Source: Lancefieldella parvula
Lineage (GTDB): Bacteria > Actinomycetota > Coriobacteriia > Coriobacteriales > Atopobiaceae
NCBI GenBank assembly: GCA_023300185.1
Contig: CP097092.1
Coordinates: 992,001-1,056,000, forward strand
Reading direction: 5' to 3'
Length of the DNA: 64,000 nt
The notes beneath the pieces were generated by a model. The model worked only from the letters and a program-made list of their open reading frames with translations, was not told the DNA's origin and ran no database searches. The number at the start of each line of letters is the position of its first letter. Position 1 is the stretch's first letter. This document shows positions 1-9,151 of this stretch, piece by piece. The position numbers and the translations under genes were made by a program.

Positions 1-434
1 GCTGCTGCAGGACGGTGAACGTCGCAGGCGGCAAGCAGAGGATTCTTTCCCTGGGACTTAAGCAGGTAGGCAAGCTTTGCAGCTGCGGTTGTCTTACCGG
101 AGCCCTGGAGACCAACAAGCATAATGACGTTTGGAATGCGGTTCTGTGCCAGCGTAAGCTTGGACTCGGTTGAGCCAAGCAGCGCCGTGAGCTCATCCAG
201 AACAATGCGGACAACGTTTTGAGCTGGAGACAGGGACTCCAGCACGTCAGCGGTCATGCACTGCTCTTTGCAGCGGCCAACAAACTCTTTAACTACCTTG
301 TAGTTAACGTCAGCCTCGAGAAGAGCCATGCGAATTTCTCGCATTGCGGAATTGATATCGTCCTCAGTGAGACGGCCCTTTCCGCGCAGAGCGGAAAATG
401 TATTTTGCAGTCTATCTTGCAGGCTGTTAAACAT
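1..434 (-). CDS. ffh: Signal recognition particle GTPase Ffh (partial, N-terminal part)
   Basis: The first 144 codons of Ffh, the SRP54-type GTPase that binds signal peptides of nascent membrane and secreted proteins and docks them to FtsY. The gene runs off the left window edge. Translation from the ATG at 434 gives MFNSLQDRLQNTFSALRGKG, the usual helical N domain, then the G1 loop GLQGSGKTT and the box CDVHRPAA at the edge. The stop codon of ftsY overlaps the start codon (TAATG), so the two partners of the targeting pathway are translationally coupled. The RNA-binding M domain lies outside the window. Identification is firm; the gene is in frame throughout the visible part. Confidence 0.95.
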   Translation of the reverse strand, partial: MFNSLQDRLQNTFSALRGKGRLTEDDINSAMREIRMALLEADVNYKVVKEFVGRCKEQCMTADVLESLSPAQNVVRIVLDELTALLGSTESKLTLAQNRIPNVIMLVGLQGSGKTTAAAKLAYLLKSQGKNPLLAACDVHRPAA

Positions 435-1339
435 TACTGAACTCCCTCACCAACAAGTGCTTCACAGAATGAACGAGCATCAAACGTCTGAAGATCATCA
501 ATTGACTCGCCCACACCAATACGATAAATAGGCAGGTTAAGCTGGTTAGAAATTGCCAGAGCAATTCCTCCCTTTGCGGTGCCATCAAGCTTTGTAACAA
601 TAAGACCGTCCAAAGACAGTGCGTCATTGAACTCTTTTGCCTGGTTAAGGCCATTTTGACCGGTAGTTGCATCAATAACCAAGACAACGCTCACAGGAAT
701 ATCTCCTGCGCGCTTTCTGGTAACCGAGACAACCTTAGCAAGCTCACGCATAAGATCAGATGAAGTGTGCAGACGTCCAGCAGTATCAATAAGCACCAGT
801 TCAGTGCCTTGTTTTTCTGCCGTTTCAACAACCTCAAAACAAACGCTTGCAGGATCAGCGCCACGCTCTCTGGTTACTACCTCAATACCAGAGCGCTCTC
901 CCCATACCTGTAGCTGCTCAATTGCAGCTGCGCGGAAGGTGTCAGCACCACCAATCAAAGTCTTTACGCCACTAGCATGTGCGCGACCAGCAATCTTACC
1001 AACAGTGGTAGTTTTACCAGCACCGTTAATACCTACAAACAAGACAATAGAGGGCGTATCCGTAAAAGGATCTCTTTCTGCAACAGGAAACTCTGCCGTA
1101 AGGCGCTCTACAAGGGCGCGGCGAAGCTGATCGGAGCGCATAAGGTTTTCTCGCGCCGCACGCTCACGCAGGTCATCGGTGACGCGCATAGCCACCTCAG
1201 CGCCCATGTCTCCCATAACCAGCGTGTCCTCAAGGTCATCCCAAAAGTCTTCAGTGACCTCACCGCCCATATAAAAGATTTCGCTTAAGGTCTCACGGGA
1301 ACGCTCAAGACCGCGGCGAAGATTGTCCATAAAGCCCAT
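434..1339 (-). CDS. ftsY: Signal recognition particle receptor FtsY
   Basis: Membrane-associated SRP receptor GTPase, 301 aa. It has a short N-terminal stretch instead of the long acidic A domain of E. coli, then the NG domain. Visible motifs: G1 GINGAGKTT (103-111), ADTFRAAA (about 132-139), DTAGR (185-189), TKLDGTAKGG (249-258) and a final GESIDDLQTF. The start at 1339 overlaps the smc stop (TAATG), and the stop overlaps the ffh start, so smc-ftsY-ffh form one coupled transcript. The compact length is normal for Gram-positive FtsY. A second Met at codon 4 is an alternative start with no effect on the product class. Confidence 0.96.
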   Translation of the reverse strand: MGFMDNLRRGLERSRETLSEIFYMGGEVTEDFWDDLEDTLVMGDMGAEVAMRVTDDLRERAARENLMRSDQLRRALVERLTAEFPVAERDPFTDTPSIVLFVGINGAGKTTTVGKIAGRAHASGVKTLIGGADTFRAAAIEQLQVWGERSGIEVVTRERGADPASVCFEVVETAEKQGTELVLIDTAGRLHTSSDLMRELAKVVSVTRKRAGDIPVSVVLVIDATTGQNGLNQAKEFNDALSLDGLIVTKLDGTAKGGIALAISNQLNLPIYRIGVGESIDDLQTFDARSFCEALVGEGVQ

Positions 1340-4300
1340 TAGATATCAACTACCTTTCCGGTTGTCTTATCAAGCCTCTGAGAGACAACGTGGCTGACAC
1401 CATCTGCCTGCATAGATACACCATACAGAACATCAGCCTGCTCCATGGTGCGCCTCTGGTGAGAAATGACAATCAGCTGAGTGGTCTCTTTGAGCTGCTC
1501 AATGGCATCAAGCAGCTTGGAGAGGTTGGCGTCGTCGAGCGCAGCCTCAACCTCATCAAAGACGTAGAACGGAACAGTACGCGTTCTGTACACAGCAAAG
1601 AGCAATGCCAGGGCGGTGAGGCTCTTCTCGCCACCTGACATGAGCATCATCTTGGTAATGCGCTTACCGCGCGGCTGAGCCACAATCTCAATGCCTGTCT
1701 CGGAGAGATGGTCTGGGTCGGTAAGCTCAATGTGAGCATGACCACCAGGGAACAGCATCGAGAAGATCTCGGAGAAGTTCTGGTTGACGCGGTCAAAGAC
1801 AACAAGGAAGCGGCTGCGCATCTTGCGGTCAATGGCCGAGATGATCTTCTTCAGCGAAGTTCGAGCAGCCTCTAAGTCAGCTACCTGCTCGTTAATGTAG
1901 TCAGCGCGCTCTTTGAGGCGCTCGTACTCATCCATGGCAACAGCGTTGACAGGACCCAAGTGCCTCAAGCTGACTCTTGAGCGACGCAGCAAGGCGCTCT
2001 GCCTGCTCTCTGTCTTCTGGCTCAGGAAGCGTCAATGCCTCGTCCAGCGAAGCGCCTGTGGCAAGAATGGCCTCGATGGCGTTTTGAACCTGAACCTCAA
2101 GCTTACCAATCTCAACGCTAATCTGATTAGCAGCGTCTTTCTCTTTTTCTACCGCAAGCACAGCTTCAGAAGCTGCGTCTTTTGCCTCAGAGATGGTCTC
2201 TCGCAGCGTCTCGGAGTCTGCCTCCGCCAACGACGCGCGATCCTTGAGCCTAGACGCCCACTCAAGCGCCTTCTGGTGCAGAGCATCGTAGCGCTTGTAC
2301 AGCGGGTCTACGCGAAGCCTGATTACCTCAAGCGCGTGCGTTGCCTGTTTAGCAGCAGCAAGCTGCTCATCCAGCTGAGACAGACGTCTCTCAAGCTCTG
2401 CCTGGCGAGAAGCCATACTCGTTGCGCGCTCTTTTGCAACAGTAAGGTCCGTCTTTGCATCCGAAAGCTCTCGGTTGGCCCTACCCTGTGCGCGAATGGC
2501 ATCCTCATGCTGGTCCTGCAGCTCTTTGAGCTCAGAAGCAAGCGACTCCATGCGAGTCTTAGCCTCTTCTGCCGCACGCTTGTGCTCATCAATGTGCGCA
2601 CGAGCCTCTTGAGCGCGCTCTTTGGCCTGCTCTCGAGAAGTGCTGACCTGCTTCAGCTCTGCCTGAGAAGAAGCAACCTGTCCCTCAAGACGGCCTCGCT
2701 CCGCAGCAATAGAGGTAAGCTCACCGTTGAGGCGAGCAACCTCGCCCTTGGACTGCGCGCTTTTCTCGCGAACTGAAGCCAGCTCATTCTCGCAGTTGGT
2801 AACTGCAGAGCGAGCAGCCTCCAGATGACGCTTGAGGGAAGGAAGTGCACCCTCAAGCTCACGGATGCGGCGCTTACGCTCAAGAGAGCCGTCCTCAGCC
2901 TGAGATGCGTGTCCCAGGACCAGACGACCATCTGGGTAGAGCAGCGTGCCGTCAGGAAGCGCATAAAGCCCGCGAGGCTCATCTTTGTGAGCAGCGTAGG
3001 CATCATCAAGGCTCTGAGCAACAAAAACGTGACCAAAGAGCGCCTGTACAAGGGCTTCGGCACCCTTCTGAGCAGAGACGTGCTCAAGCAGAGGCGTTGT
3101 ATGTGCTGGAGCAGCAAGAGCTGGAGTTGCGTCAGAAAGAGCAACCAGCGTAGCCTTACCGTCCTCAGAAAGCGCCTGAACGCGCTCAAAGAGCGCATGA
3201 ACGTTTTGCTGCTTATCTACAACAAGCGCGGAAAGATCTTCTCCCAAAAGCTGCTCAACAAGAGCTTCAAACTCTGGCTGAACCTCAAGGTAATCGGCAA
3301 GTCTGCCTGAAACAAGAGAAGCGGTTGCCGTGTCAGAAACAAGCTTTTCTGCCAGAGGACTTCCCTTTTGCACCTCAACATCAAGCGCACGAAGCGCCTC
3401 AAGTGTAGCTTCACTGCTTGAAAGCTCCTGGCGAGCAGTGCGCTCTGCCTCACGAGCCGCCTCAAGTGCAGAAGCGCGCTCAGAAATCTCAGCGACAAAC
3501 GCCTCGGACTCCTGACGAGCTTTCTCAAGAGCCGCAGTGAGCTCTGCTTCTTTAGCGCCACTATCTTCTAGAGCAGCACGAGCAATCTCAAGCGCTTCCG
3601 TAATCTGAGTCAACCTAGACTCAAACATCTGGTCTTCTACCTGCGCATGAGCAATCTGCTCTTCAAGCTTTACATACGCAAGCGTCTCTTTATCAGCGGT
3701 ATTGCGCGCACTGCGCTCAGACGCAGTGCAGTCAGAAATCTTTACATCAAGAGCACGACGCTCGGCAATTGCCTGGTTAGCCGCCTCTTGGAGCGCATTC
3801 ACGCTCTCCGTCAGATCCGCAACCTTTGCACGAATTGTTGCCAGCTGACCAGAAAGCTCTTCGTTCTCTTTTGCGGCGTCTGCCTTCTGCTTATCCATCA
3901 CAGAAAGCTGCATACGCGTATCAGAAAGGCGAGAAACCATGTTCTTGCCCTTCTCCTCCAAAAGACGCATGTCAGAGCCCATACGACCAAGAATCTCTTG
4001 CATGCGACGACGCTGCTCGCCCAAGTCTCCAACAAAGAGACCCTTTTGCTCAAGAAGCGACTGAAGCTTTTCAAGCTCACGGTTTTTCTCGCCCGCGCGA
4101 TATTGAGCAAGCTCAATAGCAGCCTCTGCCTCTTTAGCGCGCGCTTCCAACTTGCCATGCGTAAACTGCAGCTGACGAAGGTCATCAACCGCAAGCTGAA
4201 CCGTCAAATCTTTGAGCTGGGAGGACAGATCTTTTGCGCGAGAAGCCTTGTCTACCTGCCTCTCAAGCGGTTTAAGCTGGCGGGTAATCTCACGAGAAAC

Positions 4301-4879
4301 CACTTTGGCTCGCGTGAGATTCTCATCCATGGAAGAAATCTTGCGCTCCGCACGCTCTTTGCGGCGGCGATGCTTAGAGATATCTGCAGCCTCTTCAATG
4401 AGCTCACGGCGCTGCTCAGGACGGCTAGACAAAATGGAATCGAGCTTGCCCTGAGAAATAATGGAGTGGGTATCTTTGCCCAGGCCAGAGTCATGCAAGA
4501 TGTCCTGGATATCCATGAGCCTTGAGGGAGCACCGTTAATCAGGTACTCAGACTCTCCAGAGCGATACATACGCCTGGTGATACCAATTTCAGAGAAATC
4601 AATAGGAATGGTGTGGTCGGAGTTATCCAGAACCAGCGTTACCTCAGCAACGCCCACCGCTCCCCTTGCTGATGAGCCAGAGAAGATGACGTCTTCCATG
4701 GCTTGGCCACGGAGCATCTTTGCGCTCTGCTCGCCCAATACCCAGAGAATTGCGTCAGAGACATTGGACTTACCCGAGCCGTTAGGACCAACGACAACGG
4801 TAAGACCGGGGTCAAAAACCATCTGAGTTTTATCAGCGAATGACTTAAAACCCTTGAGTGTCAGCGATTTTAGATACAC
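1339..4879 (-). CDS. smc: Chromosome segregation protein Smc (one apparent frame break)
   Basis: Structural-maintenance-of-chromosomes ATPase, which folds and segregates the nucleoid with ScpA/ScpB. The start is a GTG at 4879. The Walker A motif GPNGSGKSN is at residues 32-40, followed by a long coiled coil, a hinge at about 490-620, the second coiled coil, and a C-terminal head with signature LMSGGEKS and Walker B FYVFDEVEAALDD. The two halves lie in different frames. The break is at the GGG run at 1955-1957 (minus-strand codons CTT GGG TCC), and removing one G restores LGPVNAVAMDEYE, the conserved head sequence. The joined protein is about 1180 aa, the normal Smc length. The gene is otherwise intact, so an indel error is likelier than true loss of an important gene. 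Confidence 0.93.
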
Positions 4880-4896
4880 GGGTACAGGGTACCTTT

Positions 4897-5628
4897 CTAC
4901 CTTAGGTGCATTTCTGCATCAGCATCAAGCGGAGCATCATCCACACCAAGACGTACCAGTGCGTCTTGAGCGGCTTCTGACTCTGCGGCTTTCTTTGATG
5001 GTCCCTGTCCACGACCCACCTTAAGGCCGTCGACAAATACCACAGCGGTAAACGTTGGTGTATGAGCAGGTCCACTCTCGCCAATAAGCTTGTACTCAGG
5101 GGTAGCCTTGCCTTTAGCCTGTACCGCTTCTTGCAAACGAGATTTAGGACTTACCGAACGAACTGCCAGCGCTGGAGAAATGTGAGGTCCAAGCGTACGA
5201 ATAACAAAATCGTGCGTTGGATCAAAGCCCGCATCAAGGTAGAGCGCGCCAACAATGGACTCGTAGACGTTCTCCAGAGCAGACTTCATGCCACGCTTTC
5301 CCGTGCCCTTCTCGGAAATTCCCATAACAATTAAGGGAGAAATTCCTAGAGCATCAGAGACAATGGAGAGCGTGTGACCAGATACCAGAGAGATTTTCAG
5401 CCTAGTAAGCTGACCTTCATCCATATCTGGATAACGCTCAAACAGCTCCGTTGCAATAATGGCACCAAGAATTGAGTCACCCAGAAACTCCAGGCGCTCA
5501 TACGAAGCAGAAACAGGCTTGCCCTCCACCGCCGAAGGGTGTGTGAGGGCAGCCTCAATAAGTTCTTTATTGGTAAATGTGTGACCGCAAATAGCTTCTG
5601 CAGCAGCTACTCGTTCGTGCAATTTCAC
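4897..5628 (-). CDS. rnc: Ribonuclease III
   Basis: Double-strand-specific endoribonuclease that processes rRNA precursors and structured mRNAs, 243 aa. The catalytic domain carries the signature YERLEFLGDSIL (E47 and D51 are metal/active-site residues) and a second acidic motif in ENVYESIVGALYLD. A double-stranded-RNA-binding domain follows from about residue 160 and ends in KKAAESEAAQDALVRL. The start is a GTG at 5628, only 14 bp after the acpP stop, and smc starts 18 bp downstream. The order acpP-rnc-smc-ftsY-ffh is a classic bacterial cluster. Length and motifs are complete. Confidence 0.96.
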   Translation of the reverse strand: MKLHERVAAAEAICGHTFTNKELIEAALTHPSAVEGKPVSASYERLEFLGDSILGAIIATELFERYPDMDEGQLTRLKISLVSGHTLSIVSDALGISPLIVMGISEKGTGKRGMKSALENVYESIVGALYLDAGFDPTHDFVIRTLGPHISPALAVRSVSPKSRLQEAVQAKGKATPEYKLIGESGPAHTPTFTAVVFVDGLKVGRGQGPSKKAAESEAAQDALVRLGVDDAPLDADAEMHLR

Positions 5629-5641
5629 GTATAAAACCTAC

Positions 5642-5878
5642 TTAAGCAGCAAGAATAGCGTCTACTGCGTCACCAACGGTAGCAATCTCATCGATATTCT
5701 CTGCATCAAAAGTCATATCAAACTCTTGCTCAAGGTCTGTGACAAGCTGCAAAAGATCAAATGAGTCTGCACCAAGATCCTTAAATGAGGTGCCCTCTGT
5801 GAGCTCAACGGAATCGTCAAGGTCCAGTGTCTCTCTAACAACGTCAATTACCTTTTCAAGTGTTTCTGTGCGATCCAT
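5642..5878 (-). CDS. acpP: Acyl carrier protein
   Basis: Small acidic carrier of growing fatty-acid chains, 78 aa. The phosphopantetheine attachment serine is S39 in GADSFDLLQ; most AcpP have DSL here, so the Phe is a mild variant. The ATG at 5878 is chosen over an in-frame ATG 15 bp upstream because it has a strong GGAGG site just before it, and because MDRTETLEK is the expected N-terminus. Helices II and III are recognisable (LTDLEQEFDM, VGDAVDAILA). It is the first gene after the plsX terminator, so it probably has its own promoter in the AT-rich gap 5880-5975, and it leads into rnc. Confidence 0.94.
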   Translation of the reverse strand: MDRTETLEKVIDVVRETLDLDDSVELTEGTSFKDLGADSFDLLQLVTDLEQEFDMTFDAENIDEIATVGDAVDAILAA

Positions 5879-5972
5879 ACATCCTCCTTGCACACAACAA
5901 TGACGCTAGTAATTTTACCCCGTGATGGGCGTCTGTATGATGACATTACTAAAGCTGAAACAAACAATCTTA

Positions 5973-6007
5973 AAAAAAGTAAAGCCCACGGAATTGTCCA
6001 TGGGCTC
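5973..6007 (-). terminator. Intrinsic terminator after plsX
   Basis: On the minus strand a stem AGCCCATGG / CCGTGGGCT (one G-T pair, loop ACAATT) is followed by TTT and a run of seven T. It lies between the plsX stop and acpP and separates the lipid gene from the acpP-rnc-smc transcript. Confidence 0.75.
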
Positions 6008-6047
6008 CACCATACCTAATAAAAATTTTATGCTACAGGCGCTTTTA

Positions 6048-7031
6048 CTACAGCTGAATTGACGAGGAAATTTTCTCGATAAGGTTGGCACGTACTGCAT
6101 TTGCTGCAGAAAGTGTTCCTGCGCACACTGCAGAAGAGCTGGTAGCACCATGTCCTTTAAGTACAGGTGCAGAAACACCTAGCAAGAAGGCGCCGCCAAC
6201 AGAATCTCCTGAAAGTTCCGCTGCTGTAGCCTTCAGAGCATCCTTCAAAAGAAGTGCACCAAACGCAGCCTTCTTGGAGGAATTAATTGCGTCTTTGAGG
6301 CTAGACATAATAAATTTGCCCGTGCTCTCAATGGATTTTAAGGCCACATTTCCTGTGAAGCCGTCTGTCACAATAACATCAAAACGGCTTCCTAAAATAT
6401 CAGTTCCCTCAGCATTTCCACCAAAATTAATAGCCGCTTCTGCAAGAGCTGCGTGATATGAAAGAGCAAGTTCAGAACCCTTGGTCTCTTCAGAACCATT
6501 GCAGAGAAGGCCTATGGTTGGATTTTCAATTCCAAGCGAAGCATTAGCAAAAGCCTTGCCCATTTGTGCAAATTGCACCAAAACTTCTGGACGCACATCA
6601 GCGTTAGCACCAGTATCCAAAAAGACTGTTTTATGACCACCAAGTCCAGGAAGAATCAGCGTGAGCGCTGGGCGCTTTACGCCCTTGATGCGACCAATAC
6701 CAAAGGTAGCAGCGGTAAGCACTGCTCCTGTAGAGCCTGCCGAGAAAAGACCGTCTGCCTCTCCTGCCTTGACTGCCTGGGCAGCCCTTACAATACTGGC
6801 GTCTTTTTTCTGTCTAACCGCATTAGCAGGATGCTCGCTCATGGCAATAACTTCAGTAGTTACCAAAGCCTTTGCACGATTGTGCTTGTTTGCAAAAGGA
6901 GTAACAAACTCATCAGCTCCGGCGAGAAGAACCTCTAGCTCTTTGTCCTTCTCGAGAGCCATACGAACTCCCTCAAGAACAACCTCAGGGCTTTGGTCAG
7001 ATCCCATAACGTCTACACAAATAACGGGCAT
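6048..7031 (-). CDS. plsX: Phosphate acyltransferase PlsX
   Basis: Converts acyl-ACP to acyl-phosphate, the first committed step of phospholipid synthesis in most Gram-positive bacteria; 327 aa, peripheral membrane enzyme. The N-terminus PVICVDVMGSDQSPEVVLEG and later GADANVRP-like and VTDGFTGNVALKSIE segments match the family along its full length. The start at 7031 lies only 20 bp downstream of a strong terminator that follows rpmF, so expression depends on read-through or on a promoter inside or upstream of that hairpin. It is followed by its own terminator and then acpP, a functional partner. Confidence 0.95.
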   Translation of the reverse strand: MPVICVDVMGSDQSPEVVLEGVRMALEKDKELEVLLAGADEFVTPFANKHNRAKALVTTEVIAMSEHPANAVRQKKDASIVRAAQAVKAGEADGLFSAGSTGAVLTAATFGIGRIKGVKRPALTLILPGLGGHKTVFLDTGANADVRPEVLVQFAQMGKAFANASLGIENPTIGLLCNGSEETKGSELALSYHAALAEAAINFGGNAEGTDILGSRFDVIVTDGFTGNVALKSIESTGKFIMSSLKDAINSSKKAAFGALLLKDALKATAAELSGDSVGGAFLLGVSAPVLKGHGATSSSAVCAGTLSAANAVRANLIEKISSSIQL

Positions 7032-7050
7032 GATAACTCCTTAGTGCTAT

Positions 7051-7087
7051 AAAAAAGAAGGCCGGCCCCTAAAGAACCGGCCTTCTT
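7051..7087 (-). terminator. Strong hairpin/T-run terminator between rpmF and plsX
   Basis: GC-rich stem GAAGGCCGG / CCGGCCTTC with a T-rich tail of seven T on the minus strand. It lies 21 bp after the rpmF stop and 20 bp before the plsX start. Either it ends most rpmF transcripts, or it acts as an attenuator setting the ribosome-protein to lipid-enzyme ratio. Confidence 0.85.
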
Positions 7088-7107
7088 GGCCATACGATGT
7101 ATGAGTG

Positions 7108-7287
7108 TTACTCAGTAACAACAACCTCACGGTCCTTGTAGAAGCCACAGTTAGGGCATACGTGGTGAGGAAGCTTTGGAGCGCCGCACTGTGGGCATAC
7201 AGAGCGAGCTGCTGCGTTAAGCTTGCTGTTTGCCGAACGACGGGTGTGGGTTGCGCCGCGGCCCTTCTTTTGTTTAGGTACTGCCAT
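7108..7287 (-). CDS. rpmF: 50S ribosomal protein L32
   Basis: 59-aa ribosomal protein starting MAVPKQKKGRGATHTRRSAN. A zinc ribbon is formed by C31/C34 (CPQC) and C44/C47 (CPNC), so this is the zinc-containing form. The ATG at 7287 follows AGAGG. The preceding gene is the DUF177 protein, the usual partner of rpmF, and plsX follows; the trio yceD-rpmF-plsX is widespread. A 7-bp stem with an AT loop sits in the leader. Product and ends are certain. Confidence 0.97.
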   Translation of the reverse strand: MAVPKQKKGRGATHTRRSANSKLNAAARSVCPQCGAPKLPHHVCPNCGFYKDREVVVTE

Positions 7288-7311
7288 CTTAAACCTCTTT
7301 TGCTCTTGCTA

Positions 7312-7337
7312 GCGCCCCTAAAACATATGAGGGCGCG
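7312..7337 (-). promoter_or_regulatory. Leader hairpin upstream of rpmF
   Basis: A short inverted repeat (GCGCCCT / AGGGGCGC around an AT loop) in the 150-bp gap before rpmF, without a T tail. A TATAGT -10-like hexamer lies just upstream on the minus strand (7362-7367) but no convincing -35 is visible. It could be an RNA leader; the role is unknown. Confidence 0.35.
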
Positions 7338-7440
7338 ACCCATTCACATAATGCGTTGGATACTATACCACGTACTGACACATTTTGTACGTAGATACAG
7401 CATTTCTTCACCATTTAGGAGAAGAAATTTTATTTTACTC

Positions 7441-8004
7441 TTACGAATCCGGCTCAATCACAAGATTTTTGAGAGCCGCAAACGGGTTTGAAGCAAGCTT
7501 TTCTTCTTCTCGCTTCTGCTCAATCTGAGCTGCATGACCGCAATCCTCTTCGTTCAGATTGCAACCGCATACTGGGCAAAGTCCCTTGCAGTCGGACTTG
7601 CACAGTACAACATAAGGTGTCTCCATAACAAGCGAAGGCAAAAGAGCCTCTGCAAGATCGATGGTTTTATCGGCATTTACTAAAACGTAATCTGCCTCAT
7701 CTTCATCATCTGCAGAAATTACAGGCTCTTCAAAGAGATAATACTCATCTACCTCTGCGTTTAAAGAGAGATGTGCGTCCTCAAGACAACGGTCACACGT
7801 ACCAACTGCGTCAGCACGAAGCATTCCGGTAACCAAAATGCCCTCACCCGCGTTGGTAAGCACTAGATCAAAATCAATTCCCATAGGAAGAGAAAATTCA
7901 TGCTCCCCTAGCTCATACGAGTCTTCATTAAGATGGCCCGCATAAGAAACGGTATCGCCTGCATTTGCAAGACGATCATCTAGTGCATAAAGAACTGGTT
8001 GCAT
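7441..8004 (-). CDS. DUF177 (YceD-family) protein
   Basis: 187-aa member of the YceD/DUF177 family, which is almost always encoded just before rpmF and is linked to 23S rRNA or ribosome biogenesis. Two cysteine clusters are visible, CDRC near residue 97 and CKGLCPVCGCNLNEEDCGH near the C-terminus, suggesting a metal site, with a strongly acidic middle (ISADDEDEADYV). It lies 6 bp downstream of the SepIVA-like gene, so the two are probably co-transcribed. The family assignment is sound; the exact function is not established by the sequence. Confidence 0.85.
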   Translation of the reverse strand: MQPVLYALDDRLANAGDTVSYAGHLNEDSYELGEHEFSLPMGIDFDLVLTNAGEGILVTGMLRADAVGTCDRCLEDAHLSLNAEVDEYYLFEEPVISADDEDEADYVLVNADKTIDLAEALLPSLVMETPYVVLCKSDCKGLCPVCGCNLNEEDCGHAAQIEQKREEEKLASNPFAALKNLVIEPDS

Positions 8005-8009
8005 TGGAA

Positions 8010-8507
8010 TTACCAGGCAACGTTATTGCTGGTGTTACGAGGACCAGAGTTCTCATCAAGTGTCTGACGAACACGAGAGACAGAATTTGTCAGGCTCTTA
8101 AGGTTCTCCTCAAGGTGAGCAAGAACGGTATCTGCGTACTCCTCAGCGTTGTAGCGAGTATCACGCTCGTACTGCTCTGCCTGATCACGAATGGCGTCTG
8201 CCTGCTGCTGAGCAAGGCGAACAACTTCCTGGTCACCAGCAAGAATCATAGCCTGCTGCTGTGCGTCAGCAATGATGGACTCTGCCTGAGCACGTGCGCG
8301 CTCAAGGGTCTCATCCTCTTCCTTGATGATGCGACGAGCGGTTGCAAACTCTTCTGGGAAAACACGACGAATCTCGTCAAGCAGCTCGTAGAAGTCCTGG
8401 GCATCAATAATCTTCTTGTTACCGCCATCCATAAAAGGTGACTTAGCCTCAGTTACTATCTGCTCAATCTCAGATACAAGGCTCTCAATTTCCTCGCCTG
8501 GCTGCAT
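8010..8507 (-). CDS. SepIVA/DivIVA-like coiled-coil protein
   Basis: 165-aa, charged, mostly helical protein. A short N-terminal region (EIESLVSEIEQIV) is followed by a conserved-looking block FYELLDEIRRVFPEEF and a long Ala/Gln/Glu-rich coiled coil from about residue 65 to 150. In mycobacteria a protein of similar architecture, SepIVA, a septation/cell-envelope growth factor, is encoded next to a DUF177 gene and rnc, as here. The match is by synteny and composition, so a cell-division or polar-growth role is inferred. No signal peptide or membrane segment is present. Confidence 0.6.
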   Translation of the reverse strand: MQPGEEIESLVSEIEQIVTEAKSPFMDGGNKKIIDAQDFYELLDEIRRVFPEEFATARRIIKEEDETLERARAQAESIIADAQQQAMILAGDQEVVRLAQQQADAIRDQAEQYERDTRYNAEEYADTVLAHLEENLKSLTNSVSRVRQTLDENSGPRNTSNNVAW

Positions 8508-8633
8508 CCAGGGCTCCTTTCAATCCAATACATAAGCCGTGTTATATGCGCTTATAGCCCACATGAGCACGACGCATAAAACACCTTTTTAAGAATGTTA
8601 GCAGAATATAATGAAAATGCAGGGCAAATATAC

Positions 8634-9143
8634 TTAATTACCGCAATTATGCAGAGCTTCAAGCTTTTTAATGACGTTCTTTGGTACCAAAAATGATACG
8701 TCTGCGCCCATGGCTGAGATTTCTCTGACAATTGAAGAAGAAATGTAGCCGTACTCTGGACTGGACATAACAAAGACGCTCTCCAGCTCAGGAGCCATAT
8801 GAGCGTTAAGATCTGCCTGCTGAAGCTCGTACTCAAAGTCTGTCATAGCCCTCAGACCTTTAACAACACCACCTGCGCCGCGAGCATTGCAGAAATCAAC
8901 CAGAAGACCTTCCATAGGCTCTACAGAAACGTCCACAAGACCTTCATCTACCAGAGCGTCTTTGAGCATCTGTACGCGCTCTTCAAGAGAAAAGGTAGTT
9001 CCTGTGCCGTGCTTGCGCTTTGAAGCCGCAACAGCTACCGTAACATTTTCAAAAAGGCGAGAAGCTCGTCTAATTACATCAAGATGTCCGTTTGTGACGG
9101 GGTCAAAAGTACCTGGTACAACTACGTGAGTGATGCTGTTCAA
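8634..9143 (-). CDS. coaD: Phosphopantetheine adenylyltransferase
   Basis: Fourth step of CoA synthesis: ATP plus 4'-phosphopantetheine gives dephospho-CoA. 169 aa, full length. The nucleotidyl-transferase motif GTFDPVTNGH is at residues 11-20 and ISSSIVRE is in the C-terminal half. The best start is a TTG at 9143 with GGAGA a few bases upstream; no ATG lies near the conserved N-terminus. It follows rsmD by 8 bp, the usual rsmD-coaD pair. The product also feeds the AcpP prosthetic group. Confidence 0.95.
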   Translation of the reverse strand: MNSITHVVVPGTFDPVTNGHLDVIRRASRLFENVTVAVAASKRKHGTGTTFSLEERVQMLKDALVDEGLVDVSVEPMEGLLVDFCNARGAGGVVKGLRAMTDFEYELQQADLNAHMAPELESVFVMSSPEYGYISSSIVREISAMGADVSFLVPKNVIKKLEALHNCGN

Positions 9144-9151
9144 CGTATCTC

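Noticed and set aside
1913..4525. Long open frames on the plus strand opposite smc
   Set aside because: They mirror the biased codons of the coiled coil, have low-complexity composition and no ribosome-binding sites.
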